NCBI RefSeq assembly: GCF_013055795.1
Contig: NZ_JABETO010000014.1
Span: 1-64,000 of the forward strand
Direction: 5' to 3'
DNA length: 64,000 bases
Source of the DNA: Streptomyces sp. I05A-00742
Lineage (GTDB): Bacteria > Actinomycetota > Actinomycetes > Streptomycetales > Streptomycetaceae
Of this stretch, positions 17,187 through 25,820 are shown piece by piece. Under the pieces are notes generated by a model that was not told where the DNA came from, made no database searches, and worked only from the letters and a program-made list of their open reading frames with translations. The position numbers and the translations under genes were made by a program. Positions within the stretch are counted from its first letter, which is position 1, and each line of letters starts with the position of its first letter.

Positions 17187-17206
17187 CGACGGAAGGGGTT
17201 CCGCTG
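17161..17206 (+). repeat. 23-bp tandem duplication across the NikQ stop and next ribosome site
   Basis: Units 17161-17183 and 17184-17206 match except at three positions. Each carries a GGAAGG-type ribosome site and ends CTG before TGAC. As a result the T-component stop and ATPase start are separated by one extra unit instead of overlapping. Confidence 0.85.
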
Positions 17207-17967
17207 TGACGGTTCCGCCCTCACTGGAGGTGTCCGGGCTGGCCTTCGCCTACCCGGACGGCCACCAGGCGCTGTACGGCGTGGACTTGACGATCCATCA
17301 GGGCGAGCGGGTCGCGCTGCTCGGTCCCAACGGCGCCGGCAAGACCACGTTCGTCCTGCACCTCAACGGCATCCTGGGCGGCGGCGCGGGAACGGTACGG
17401 GTGGCCGGGCTGCCGGTGGCGAAACCGCACCTCGCCGAGGTCCGGCGGCGGGTCGGCGTCGTCTTCCAGGACCCGGACGACCAGCTGTTCATGCCCACCG
17501 TCCGGGAGGACGTCGCGTTCGGCCCGGCGACGGCCGGCCTGCGCGGCGACGCGCTGGACGCGTGCGTGCGCCGGGCCCTGGAACGGGTCGGCATGACGGA
17601 CTTCGCCGACCGGCCCCCGCACCACCTGTCGTACGGGCAGCGGCGGCGGGTCGCGGTCGCGACGGTCCTCGCCATGGAGCCCGAGATCCTGGTCCTCGAC
17701 GAGCCCTCGTCCAACCTCGACCCCGCCTCCCGCCGCGAACTCGCCGATGTCCTGCGGAGCCTGGACGTGACGGTGCTCATGGTCACCCACGACCTGCCCT
17801 ACGCCCTGGAGCTCTGCGAACGGTCCGTCGTCCTCAGCGGCGGCGTGATCGCCGCGGACGGTCCGACGGGGGCGCTGCTCCGCGACGAGGAGCTGATGCG
17901 GGCGCACCGGCTGGAACTGCCCTTCGGCTTCGACCCGCGAGCGGTGCCGGCGCGGCCCGCGCCGTGA
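17206..17967 (+). CDS. ECF nickel/cobalt importer ATPase NikO/CbiO
   Basis: A 253-residue ABC ATPase that powers metal import through the preceding T and M components. Motifs: Walker A GPNGAGKTT near residue 39-47, the ECF-type Q-loop VFQDPDDQLF near 85-94, signature LSYGQ near 142-146, Walker B LVLDEPSSNLDP near 162-173 and the switch His in VTHDLPY near 192. The Q-loop DPDDQLF is diagnostic of CbiO/EcfA ATPases. The GTG is preceded by GGAAGGGG. It is the last gene of the operon. Confidence 0.95.
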   Translation: MTVPPSLEVSGLAFAYPDGHQALYGVDLTIHQGERVALLGPNGAGKTTFVLHLNGILGGGAGTVRVAGLPVAKPHLAEVRRRVGVVFQDPDDQLFMPTVREDVAFGPATAGLRGDALDACVRRALERVGMTDFADRPPHHLSYGQRRRVAVATVLAMEPEILVLDEPSSNLDPASRRELADVLRSLDVTVLMVTHDLPYALELCERSVVLSGGVIAADGPTGALLRDEELMRAHRLELPFGFDPRAVPARPAP

Positions 17968-18147
17968 TCCGGGTCACGGCCGCGGACGATCACGGCGGTA
18001 CCGGGAAAGCGCGGAAAAGGCCTCGGGGAGCGGGAAACGCCCGTCCGCCCATGCTGCGGCGGTGGGTGCCCCCGTCACGGGGACCGGCGATCGCGATGCA
18101 CCATGGAAGGACATGCACAGCGTCGGACCGGTGGGAGCGGAAGAACA

Positions 18148-19320
18148 GTGACGGACGTCCAGGGCACGGTGGCGGACGGTTTCCAACCGGTCCGGGACGC
18201 CTTCGCCGACAACTTCGCGCGCCGCGGCGAACGCGGCGCCGCCGTGGTCGTCCACCAGGGCGGCCGCAAGGTCGTCGACCTGTGGGGCGGCACCCGGGAC
18301 GCCGACGGGACCGCGCCGTGGACCCGCGGCACCGCCCAGATCGTACGGTCCGCGACCAAGGGCGTCGCCGCGGCCGTGCCGCTCCTGCTCCATCAGCGCG
18401 GACAGGTCGACCTCGACGCGCCCGTCGGCACCTACTGGCCCGAGTTCAAGGCCGCGGGCAAGGAACGCGTCCTGGTCCGGCACCTGCTCGCGCACCGCGC
18501 GGGAGTCCCCGTCCTCGACACCCCGCTGACCCCCGCCCGGGCCCTCGACGGGGTGAGCGGCCCGCGGGCCGTCGCCGCCCAGGCGCCCGTGTGGGAGCCG
18601 GGGACGGACCACGGCTACCACGCCCAGACCTTCAGCTGGACCGTCGGCGAACTCGTCCGGCGCGTCACCGGGCGGACGATCGGCGCGTGGACCGCCGCCG
18701 AGCTCGCCGGACCGCTCGGCCTCGACCTGTGGATAGGACTCCCGGCGGCGGAACAGCACCGCGCCGGACGCCTCGGCGCCGTCGAACCGCCCGCCGGAAC
18801 GGCCGCGCCCGGCCTGCGGATCCGCCCCAAGCAGTCCGTCTCCGACGCCTACCGCGACCCCGGCTCCCTCACCCGGCGCGCCTTCGGCGCGATCGACCCG
18901 CTGCCCGACGAGAACGACCCCGCCTACCGGGCCGCCGAGCTCGCCGCCTCGGCGGGCGTCGCCACCGCCGAGGCGCTGTCCCGCTTCTACGCGGCGCTCA
19001 TCGGCGACGTCGAGGGCGGCCGGCGGCTGTTCGCGCCCGCGACGCTCACCCTGGCCCGCACCGAGGAGTCCGCCGGGCCCGACCGGGTGCTCATGGCGAA
19101 GACCCGCTTCGGGCTCGGCTACATGCTGCACGGCCCCGCCTCGCCGCTCCTGGCCCCCGGCTCCTTCGGCCACCCGGGCCGCGGCGGATCGCTGGCCTTC
19201 GGCGACCCGGAGTCGGGGATCGCCTTCGGCTACGTGACCAACGGCATGCAGAAGAACGTCACCGCCGACCCGCGGGCGCAGGCCCTGGTGCGTGCGGTTG
19301 CGAAGTCGCTCGCGGGGTAG
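18148..19320 (+). CDS. Serine hydrolase, class C beta-lactamase/EstB-like
   Basis: A 390-residue protein of the serine beta-lactamase/D,D-peptidase fold. S68-A-T-K71 is the nucleophile motif and the Tyr of HGYHAQTFSW matches the YXN position. HPGRGGSLAF near the C-terminus replaces the KTG triad with the HXG form seen in EstB-type esterases. No signal peptide is visible, so it is probably a cytoplasmic esterase or lactonase rather than a secreted beta-lactamase. I chose the GTG at 18148 (with GGGAG about 10 nt upstream) over an ATG 15 codons earlier. It is followed 73 bp later by an SDR gene in the same direction; the two may be cotranscribed. Confidence 0.88.
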   Translation: MTDVQGTVADGFQPVRDAFADNFARRGERGAAVVVHQGGRKVVDLWGGTRDADGTAPWTRGTAQIVRSATKGVAAAVPLLLHQRGQVDLDAPVGTYWPEFKAAGKERVLVRHLLAHRAGVPVLDTPLTPARALDGVSGPRAVAAQAPVWEPGTDHGYHAQTFSWTVGELVRRVTGRTIGAWTAAELAGPLGLDLWIGLPAAEQHRAGRLGAVEPPAGTAAPGLRIRPKQSVSDAYRDPGSLTRRAFGAIDPLPDENDPAYRAAELAASAGVATAEALSRFYAALIGDVEGGRRLFAPATLTLARTEESAGPDRVLMAKTRFGLGYMLHGPASPLLAPGSFGHPGRGGSLAFGDPESGIAFGYVTNGMQKNVTADPRAQALVRAVAKSLAG

Positions 19321-19393
19321 GGAACAGGCCCCGGGCGGGCAACAGATGGTGCGGGTGGGGCGCCCGGGACGGACCCGGCGAGAGGAACTGCCC

Positions 19394-20179
19394 ATGACCC
19401 GACGGTTCGACGGCTGGTCCGTCCTCATCACCGGCGCCGGGCGGGGCATCGGCGCCGCCACCGCGCTGCGCCTGGCGGGCGAGGGCGCCCGGGTCCTCGT
19501 CACGGACGCGGACGGCGACCGGGCCGACCGCACCGCCCACGCCATCCGGGAGGCCGGCCTCACCGCCGAGCCCCACACCTGCGACGTCACCGACCGGGAG
19601 GCCGTGGACGCGGCCGTCGCCCACGCGGCGGACCGCTTCGGCCGCCTCGACGTCCTCGTCAACAACGCCCTCTCCTGCGGCCCCGACCCCGCCCTCTTCG
19701 AGGACTACCCGGACGAGCTCTGGCAGCGCGACCTCGACGTCACCCTCGGCGGCGCCTTCCGCTGCGCCCGGGCGGCCCTGCCGCACCTGGCCGCCGCCGG
19801 CGGGCGCGGCGCGATCGTCAACATCGGCTCGGTCAACGGCGAGCAGGACTACGGCAGCCACGCCTACAGCGCCGCCAAGGCCGGTCTCGCGAGCCTCACC
19901 CGCACCCTGGCGGGCCAGGCCGCGCCACGCGGGGTACGCGTCAACCTCATCGCCCCCGGCACCGTCAACACCCCCAACTGGGACGGGCGCGAGGACGTGT
20001 TGCACCGCGCCGTCGACCACTATCCGCTGGGGCGGGTGGGGCGCCCGGAGGACATCGCGGCGGCCGTCGCCTTCCTGGCCTCCCCCGACGCCTCGTGGAT
20101 CACGGGCGTGACCCTCCCCGTGGACGGCGGGATCCTCGTCGCCAACCTCGGTCTGCGGCGCGTGCTCCAGGGGCGTTGA
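19394..20179 (+). CDS. Short-chain dehydrogenase/reductase
   Basis: A 261-residue classical SDR: cofactor loop TGAGRGIG at 13-20, VNNAL near 93-97, catalytic Ser in NIGSVN, and Y-S-A-A-K near 157-161. The Asp following the second strand (TDADGD) favours NAD(H) over NADP(H). The closing PLGRVGRPEDIAAAVAFL and ITGVTLPVDGG segments are those of FabG-like enzymes. The ATG at 19394 has AGAGGAAC 5 nt upstream. The substrate is unknown. It converges on the EamA transporter gene with only 15 bp between stops. Confidence 0.9.
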   Translation: MTRRFDGWSVLITGAGRGIGAATALRLAGEGARVLVTDADGDRADRTAHAIREAGLTAEPHTCDVTDREAVDAAVAHAADRFGRLDVLVNNALSCGPDPALFEDYPDELWQRDLDVTLGGAFRCARAALPHLAAAGGRGAIVNIGSVNGEQDYGSHAYSAAKAGLASLTRTLAGQAAPRGVRVNLIAPGTVNTPNWDGREDVLHRAVDHYPLGRVGRPEDIAAAVAFLASPDASWITGVTLPVDGGILVANLGLRRVLQGR

Positions 20180-20194
20180 AACCGCCCTTCGGGC

Positions 20195-21046
20195 TCAACC
20201 GGCGTGCAGCATCAGCCCTATGCCCGCCACCAGCAACGCCGCCGCGGCGACCCGGGGAGCGCCGAAGCGCTCCTTGAACAGCACCGTCCCGATGGCCGCG
20301 CCGACGATGATCGAGGACTCCCGCAGGGCCGCGATCGGCGCCAGCTCGGCGCGGGTCTGGGCCCAGAGCACCAGCGCGTACGCGAGCATCGACAACAGTC
20401 CGCCGAGCAGTCCGCGCACCGCGTACGGCCGGGCCGCCTCCAGGGCCGTACGGCGGCGCACCGCCAGGGCGTAGAGCGGCACCGGCAGCCCCTCCATGAT
20501 CATCAGCCAGGCCGTGAACCCCATCGACGAACCGGACGCGCGCACGCCGACGCCGTCCACGACCGTGTACCCGGCGATGGCCAGCCCCGTACCCGCCGCC
20601 GCCCCCACCGCCGCCCACCGCGGCGCCGTCCCCGCACCCTTGATCCCCCACAACGCCACCCCCGCCAGCCCCGCCGACGCCACGGCCACCCCCGCCAGCT
20701 GCCACCCGTCGGGCAGCTCCCCCGCGAAGACCGCTGCCAGCACCGTGACCACCACCGGGGCCGTACCCCGGGCTATGGGGTACATCTGCCCGAAGTCGCC
20801 CAGCGAGAACGAGCGCATCAGGAGCGCCGTGTAGAGCATGTGCAGCACCCCGGAGAGGGCGAGGCAGCCCCAGGAGGCCGGGTCGGGCATCGCGACGAAC
20901 GGCAGCATCAGCAGGCCGCAGGCCACGTGGCCCGTTCCCACCAGGGTGAAGGCGGTCAGCTGGTCGCGGATGCCGTGGGCTATGGCGTTCCAGGTGGCGT
21001 GGGTGACGGCTGCGGTGAGGACGGCGAGGACGACCAACGGGGACAT
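20195..21046 (-). CDS. EamA/DMT family transporter
   Basis: A 283-residue membrane protein with ten predicted helices arranged as two EamA repeats (about 1-135 and 145-283). The second repeat ends with the typical ESSIIVGAAIGTVLFKERFG segment, as in drug/metabolite exporters and amino-acid effluxers. The short helix-to-helix loops and MHAGW-like first helix (AAVTHATWNAIAHG) match family members annotated as exporters of unknown substrate. A TAGCGT -10 box lies exactly 6 nt upstream of the ATG, suggesting leaderless transcription. The dispersed repeat copy C lies just upstream. Confidence 0.9.
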   Translation of the reverse strand: MSPLVVLAVLTAAVTHATWNAIAHGIRDQLTAFTLVGTGHVACGLLMLPFVAMPDPASWGCLALSGVLHMLYTALLMRSFSLGDFGQMYPIARGTAPVVVTVLAAVFAGELPDGWQLAGVAVASAGLAGVALWGIKGAGTAPRWAAVGAAAGTGLAIAGYTVVDGVGVRASGSSMGFTAWLMIMEGLPVPLYALAVRRRTALEAARPYAVRGLLGGLLSMLAYALVLWAQTRAELAPIAALRESSIIVGAAIGTVLFKERFGAPRVAAAALLVAGIGLMLHAG

Positions 21047-21052
21047 GGGGCG

Positions 21053-21058
21053 ACGCTA
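21053..21058 (-). promoter_or_regulatory. -10 box for leaderless EamA transporter transcript
   Basis: TAGCGT on the minus strand, then 6 nt, then the ATG; no ribosome site. Confidence 0.45.
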
Positions 21059-21099
21059 GCGCTGTGGGGGTGGGGTGAGCAGTTGTTTCCGTCACGGTG

Positions 21100-21206
21100 G
21101 GGGTGCCCCATCCCCGCCCTCTCACCGTTTCTTGCGGGGGCAAGCCCCCGCACCCCCAGAGCGCGCCTGCGGCGCGCGTCCTCAAACGCCGGACGGGCTG
21201 AATAGC
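21100..21206. repeat. Dispersed intergenic hairpin repeat, copy C (reverse orientation)
   Basis: Read leftward it is the same element: the CAGCCCGTCCGGCGTTTGAGGAC arm is near 21180-21203 (in reverse), followed by GCGCGCCGCAGGCGCGC, the GCGGGGGC...GCCCCCGC hairpin and the GAAACGGTGAGAGGG tail. It ends 3 bp from the MarP gene stop, so it probably forms that gene's terminator. Confidence 0.85.
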
Positions 21207-21208
21207 CC

Positions 21209-22405
21209 CTACAGCGCCGCCCGGCTCCCCGTACTCACCGCCCGAGTAGCGGCAGCTCCCCGCCGCGCATCCTCCGCAACCTGCTCGGCGGTCAGCACAT
21301 ACCCCGTCTCCACGTTCGCCGTCGACCGCGCGAACACCACCCCGTACACCTTCCCCGCCGGAGTCAGCAGCGGCCCGCCCGAGTTCCCCGGCCGGATGGT
21401 CGAGCGGACGGAGTAGACGTGCCGGGTGGCGACGCCGTCGCCGTAGATGTCCTGGCCGTTGGCGCGGAGTTCGTTGGCGACGGTGGCGGCGCGCAGGTCG
21501 AGGCCGCCGTTCTCGGGGAAGCCGGCGACGACGGCGGGGTCGCCGCGCTTGGCGGTCTTGTCGAAGGGGAGGACAGGGGCGTCGAGGCCGGGGACGTCGA
21601 GGACGGCGACGTCGACGGCGGGGTCGAAGAGGACGACCTTGGCGCGGTAGGGGCGGCCGACGCCGCCGACGCGGACGGTCGGGTCGCTGACGCCGGCGAC
21701 GACGTGGGCGTTGGTCATGACGTGCTGCCGGGCGTAGACGAAGCCGCTGCCCTCCTGGCCGCGCCGGCCGCCGCCGACGTCGGCGACGCCCTCGACCTTG
21801 ACGACGGAGGTGCGGGCGGCGCGGGTGGCGGCGGCGGTGACGGCGTCGCCGGAGGGCTTGGCGACGCTGGTGGCGGGCTCGTTCTCGAAGGGGTTGAAGA
21901 CCTGGGGGAAGCCGGCGCCGGTGAGGGCGTCGGTGGTGCGGCTGAACCAGGTCGGCGCCTGCTCGGGCATGGCGTCCTGGACGGCGCCGAGCAGCCGCGA
22001 GTCGCGGATCTGGCCGGACAGCAGGGTGGAGTTGGCCGAGACGAGGACGCTGGCGGCGACCCAGGCGACCAGCAGCGCGGCCAGCGAGTTGACGGCGGCG
22101 CCGGCCGCGCCGTCCACCCCGCGCACGGGGGCCCAGGTCAGCCGCCTGCGCAGATTCCAGGCGAGCCGGCCCGCCAGGGCGTGGCCGATCACCGCCGGGA
22201 CGAGGACGACCAGGACGGCCACCACGGCGGCGGTCGACGAGCCGGCCTCGAAGTGCTCCACGACGGTGGGCAGGACCCAGACGCCGAGGACGGCGCCGCC
22301 GAGGAAGCCGGCGAGCAGGACGGCGCTCGCGACGAGGCCGCGCCGGTAGCCGGAGACGGCGTAGCCGAGGACGACCAGCAGCAGAAGCACATCGAGCAGG
22401 TTCAC
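21209..22405 (-). CDS. marP: MarP family membrane serine protease
   Basis: A 398-residue protein. Its N-terminal half is a CvpA-like domain with four membrane helices (about 1-20, 24-46, 55-80, 98-125). Residues about 190-398 form a trypsin-fold protease facing the periplasm. The triad is clear: H234 in TNAHVVAG, D265 in DPAVDVAVLD and S342 in RPGNSGGP, at almost the same positions as in Mycobacterium tuberculosis MarP (H235, D264, S343). MarP there supports acid and oxidative resistance by activating a peptidoglycan hydrolase. I chose the GTG at 22405 because the protein then begins VNLLDVLL directly at the first helix. The dispersed repeat abuts the stop. Confidence 0.92.
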   Translation of the reverse strand: MNLLDVLLLLVVLGYAVSGYRRGLVASAVLLAGFLGGAVLGVWVLPTVVEHFEAGSSTAAVVAVLVVLVPAVIGHALAGRLAWNLRRRLTWAPVRGVDGAAGAAVNSLAALLVAWVAASVLVSANSTLLSGQIRDSRLLGAVQDAMPEQAPTWFSRTTDALTGAGFPQVFNPFENEPATSVAKPSGDAVTAAATRAARTSVVKVEGVADVGGGRRGQEGSGFVYARQHVMTNAHVVAGVSDPTVRVGGVGRPYRAKVVLFDPAVDVAVLDVPGLDAPVLPFDKTAKRGDPAVVAGFPENGGLDLRAATVANELRANGQDIYGDGVATRHVYSVRSTIRPGNSGGPLLTPAGKVYGVVFARSTANVETGYVLTAEQVAEDARRGAAATRAVSTGSRAAL

Positions 22406-22568
22406 CTGTGGAGCCCTTTCTTTCACGCGCGCCCCCGACCGCGGCCACGGTCGCATGCCCCCGTGGACTAGGGAAAACGCACGTTCCCGTGCGGACGGTT
22501 CCCCGGCGTGGGCTTCGCCACGTTTTCCCCGGGCCGGGAACGCCGGGAGCCCGAGCCCGGATACGCCG

Positions 22569-22607
22569 GGAGCCCGGCCCCTCCGCCGTGGGCGGGGACC
22601 GGGCTCC
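22569..22607 (-). terminator. Hairpin terminator after the MMPL gene
   Basis: GGAGCCCGG (22569-22577) pairs with CCGGGCTCC (22599-22607), extended by CCCC/GGGG inside. It lies 21 bp beyond the MMPL stop. The 5-prime neighbour 22530-22576 also holds a short direct repeat of ACGCCGGGAGCCCG. Confidence 0.65.
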
Positions 22608-22627
22608 GGGCGGGCGGTCGGCCGGAT

Positions 22628-24862
22628 TCAGACGCGCGTCAGCCGCGGGTCGGCGTCCGGGTCCGGGTCGCCGGAGGCACCGGCGCCGCCGCCCTCCGCC
22701 GCCGGGGCGGCCAGCCGCTTCTGCAGCGCCTCGCCCTCCACGTCCACGTTGGGCAGGATCTTCCCGAGCCAGGCCGGCATCCACCAGGCCGCCTTGCCCA
22801 GCAGGGCGAGGACCGCCGGAACGATGGCCATACGGACGACGAACGCGTCGAAGAACACCGCGATGGCGAGGCCGAAGCCGATCATCTTGATCATCGACTC
22901 GGAGGAGCCGATGAACCCGGCGAAGACGCTGATCATGATGACCGCGGCCGCCGAGACCACCCGCGCGCCGTGCCGGAAGCCGGTGACGACGGCCTCGCCG
23001 GGGCTCTCGCCGTGGACGTACGCCTCGCGCATCCGGGTCACGAGGAAGACCTCGTAGTCCATCGCGAGACCGAAGACCACACCGACCATGAAGATCGGCA
23101 TCATGCTCATGATCGGGCCGGTCTCCTCGACGCCGAAGAGCCCGCTGAGCCAGCCCCACTGGAAGACGGCCACGACCGCGCCGAGCGCGGCGACCACCGA
23201 GAGCAGGAAGCCCAGTGCCGCCTTGAGCGGGACGAGCACCGACCGGAAGACGACGATCAGCAGCAGGAAGGCGAGGCCGACGACCAGCGCCAGATAGGGC
23301 AGCAGCGCGTCGTTCAGCTTCTCCGAGACGTCGATGTTCATCGCCGTCGTGCCGGTGACCAGCACGGTCGCGCCGGTCTCCGCCTTCAGGGAGTCGCCCT
23401 TGCCGCGGATGGCGTGGACGAGGTCCTCGGTCTCCTCGCCGCTCGGCTTGGACTTCGGGACGACGTTGAAGACGGCCGTGTCGCCGTCCTTGTTGGGCAT
23501 CGGGGGCGTGACGGCGGCCACGCCGTCCATGCCGCCGACGACCCGGGCCACCGTCTGCGGGGCCTTGGCGTCCTTCGCGCCCTTGGCGTCGACCACGACC
23601 ATCAGCGGCCCGTTGTAGCCGGGGCCGAAGCCCTCGGCGATCATGTCGTACGCCTTGCGCTGCGTGGTCTTCACCGGCTGCGAGCTGTCGTCCGGCAGGC
23701 CGAGCTGGAGCGACGCGGCGGGGGCGGCGAGCGCGCCGAGGCCGACGACACCGGCCAGCAGCACCCACACCGGGCGGCGCAGCACGAGGCGGGCCCAGCG
23801 GGTGCCCATGTTGGGCCTGTCCGCGGCCGGGGCGCCGTCCTTGGCCTTGCGAACCTTGCGGGCCAGTACCTGGCGGCCCGCGAAGCCCAGCAGCGCGGGG
23901 ATGAGGGTGAGGGCGATGAGGACCGCGATGACCACCGTGCCGGCGGCGGCCATGCCCATCTTGGTCAGCATCGGGATGTTGACGACCGCGAGGCCGACGA
24001 GGGCGATGACGACGGTGAGGCCCGCGAAGACGACCGCGGAACCGGCGGTGCCGACCGCCCGTCCCGCGGCTTCCTCGCGCTCGCGCCCCTCGGCCAGTTC
24101 GGCCCGGTAGCGGGAGACGATGAACAGCGCGTAGTCGATGCCGACCGCGAGGCCGATCATCATGGCGAGCGTCGAGGTGTTGCCGGACAGGTTCAGCGTG
24201 GACGCGAGCGCGGCGATCGACGAGACGCCGATGCCCACGCCGATGATCGCGGTCAGCAGGGGCAGGCCCGCCGCGACCAGCGAACTGAAGGTGATCAGCA
24301 GGACGATCGCGGAGACGATGATGCCGATGATCTCCGTGGACCCGGTCTCGGGCAGCTTCTGGAGGGCGCTGCCGCCCATCTCGACGGTCAGCCCGCTGTC
24401 CCGGCCGTGTTTCTGCGCGTCGTCGAGGGTGTCGCGCGAGGCGTCGGTGAGCTCGTTCGACGCGACCTTGTAGGTGACGAGCACGTAGGCCGTCGACCCG
24501 TCCTTGCTGACGGTCTTCGCCTGGAACGGGCTGGGGGCGGAGGCCACCTGGGGCCCGGTCAGCTCGCCGACGACCTTGTCGACGGCGGTCTTGTTCCTCG
24601 GCTCGGTGATCTTCTGGCCGTCCGGCGCCTGGAAGACGACGCGCGCGGAGGCGGCGTCGGCCTTCTTGCCGGGGTAGCGCTCGGCGAGCAGGTCGAAGGC
24701 GGTCTGCGCCTCCGTGCCGGGTATGGAGAAGCTGTCGTCGGTGGACTTGGACGCGGTGGCGGCGCCGGCGCCGGCGAGGCCCAGCAGCACCACCCATATC
24801 AGGGCGACGTACCAGCGGCGCCGGAAGGCGAGCCGGCCGAGTTTGTAGAGGAAGGTGGCCAC
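22628..24862 (-). CDS. MMPL/RND family transporter
   Basis: A 744-residue transporter with two repeats, each of one helix, a large extracytoplasmic domain and a block of five helices. The first helix is near 17-35 and is followed by the soluble segment with STDDSFSIPGTEAQ. The first block is about 170-345 and contains GLAVGIDYALFIVSR, the family's charged GXXXDY motif. The second block, about 510-720, contains the matching VVFGLAMDYEVFLVTRM. The C-terminal tail is short and cytoplasmic. MMPL proteins export lipids or hydrophobic small molecules using proton flow. The TetR gene just upstream in the same direction, with operator palindromes at its promoter, suggests an inducible detoxification or lipid-export unit. 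Confidence 0.93.
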   Translation of the reverse strand: MATFLYKLGRLAFRRRWYVALIWVVLLGLAGAGAATASKSTDDSFSIPGTEAQTAFDLLAERYPGKKADAASARVVFQAPDGQKITEPRNKTAVDKVVGELTGPQVASAPSPFQAKTVSKDGSTAYVLVTYKVASNELTDASRDTLDDAQKHGRDSGLTVEMGGSALQKLPETGSTEIIGIIVSAIVLLITFSSLVAAGLPLLTAIIGVGIGVSSIAALASTLNLSGNTSTLAMMIGLAVGIDYALFIVSRYRAELAEGREREEAAGRAVGTAGSAVVFAGLTVVIALVGLAVVNIPMLTKMGMAAAGTVVIAVLIALTLIPALLGFAGRQVLARKVRKAKDGAPAADRPNMGTRWARLVLRRPVWVLLAGVVGLGALAAPAASLQLGLPDDSSQPVKTTQRKAYDMIAEGFGPGYNGPLMVVVDAKGAKDAKAPQTVARVVGGMDGVAAVTPPMPNKDGDTAVFNVVPKSKPSGEETEDLVHAIRGKGDSLKAETGATVLVTGTTAMNIDVSEKLNDALLPYLALVVGLAFLLLIVVFRSVLVPLKAALGFLLSVVAALGAVVAVFQWGWLSGLFGVEETGPIMSMMPIFMVGVVFGLAMDYEVFLVTRMREAYVHGESPGEAVVTGFRHGARVVSAAAVIMISVFAGFIGSSESMIKMIGFGLAIAVFFDAFVVRMAIVPAVLALLGKAAWWMPAWLGKILPNVDVEGEALQKRLAAPAAEGGGAGASGDPDPDADPRLTRV

Positions 24863-24990
24863 GAGGAGATCTGCTCCCGTCGGATCGGAGAAACGAGCAA
24901 CTGGCAGGGGGAACCAGCCCGACGACGAGAGCGGCGTGTCAGGTGGAGCCTTCGGTTTCTCTGCGGTTCTGGTGGGGGGTGGGGTTCAGG

Positions 24991-25590
24991 TCACCGGCCG
25001 AGGGCGGGGAGGACCACGGCGTCGACGAAGCGGGTGAGGTAGGCGGCGTCCACTGGTTGATCCTCGATCAGCGGACGGGCGATGAAGGCGCCGAGCATGG
25101 TGTGCGCGACGAACTCCAGCGCGGGGGTGTCCGGGGAAACCTCACCCCGGTCCACGGCACGGTCCAGCAGCCGCCCGAGGGCGGCCTTCTCGGGTTCGAT
25201 CAGCAGTTCGCGCAGGGCGCGGTGGAGCTCGGAGTTGCAGTGGATGGCGTGCCCGAGCCCCCGCATGAGGGCCGCGTCCCGCTCCATCTGCGCCGGGTCC
25301 GCGACGGCGGTCAGAGCCATCAGATCGCCGCGCAGGGTCCCGGTGTCGATATCGGCGACCTTGATCGGCTTGCTGTGCCGGAGCGCGCTCGCCACCAGCT
25401 CGGGCTTGCCCTTCCACTGGCGGTAGAGGGTCGCCTTGCTGGAGCGGGTGCGGGCCGCCACGGCGTCCATGGTCAGGGCCTCGTAGCCGACCTCGCGGAG
25501 GAGCGCGAGGACGGCCTCGTAGAGCTCGCCCTCGCGTTCGGGCGTGAGCCGGGTGCGGCGGACCGACGGGGTGGGGGATTCGTCCGGCAT
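24991..25590 (-). CDS. TetR/AcrR family regulator of the MMPL unit
   Basis: A 199-residue repressor. The N-terminal HTH spans about 18-64, with helix-turn-helix core MDAVAARTRSSKATLYRQW. The C-terminal ligand domain is of the AcrR type (TetR_C_16-like: RGLGHAIHCNSELHRALRELL). It lies directly upstream of the MMPL gene in the same direction (128-bp gap) and is divergent from the tricorn protease. The 230-bp divergent region carries closely spaced palindromes, the expected autoregulatory operators. I infer that it represses its own gene and the MMPL exporter, and perhaps affects the protease gene. Confidence 0.9.
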   Translation of the reverse strand: MPDESPTPSVRRTRLTPEREGELYEAVLALLREVGYEALTMDAVAARTRSSKATLYRQWKGKPELVASALRHSKPIKVADIDTGTLRGDLMALTAVADPAQMERDAALMRGLGHAIHCNSELHRALRELLIEPEKAALGRLLDRAVDRGEVSPDTPALEFVAHTMLGAFIARPLIEDQPVDAAYLTRFVDAVVLPALGR

Positions 25591-25699
25591 GCCGCGTCTC
25601 CCTTCCTGCTTCCTGGACGTCGGGGCCGTGTCCGGTTCCGTCGCGATGGACGCTTCCGGCCGACGCCGGTCCAGCGCCGGTCCAACGCCGATCCAGCGA

Positions 25700-25760
25700 A
25701 CGAAACGGTTTCGTACAGTACGAGGGTACGTCCCCCCGGAAGCGAAACGACGCCGTTTCG
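25700..25760. promoter_or_regulatory. Cluster of operator palindromes upstream of the TetR gene
   Basis: Three inverted repeats: ACGAAACGGTTTCGT (25700-25714, perfect), overlapping TCGTACAGTACGA (25711-25723, perfect), and CGAAACG-N4-CGTTTCG (25743-25760, perfect). The first and third share the half-site CGAAAC/GTTTCG, with centres about 44 bp (four helical turns) apart. They are the best candidates for TetR binding. Confidence 0.6.
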
Positions 25761-25820
25761 ACAGTGGTGTGCGTCACGGCCCGGGTTGCCGGGGCGCGGA
25801 CCGGTGGAAACCATGAAGTG

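Noticed and set aside
20100..24797. A 1565-codon minus-strand open frame over several genes
   Set aside because: It spans the EamA, MarP and MMPL genes in a different frame, is Arg/Gly-rich, and crosses two terminator-like hairpins; the true genes lie in other frames.
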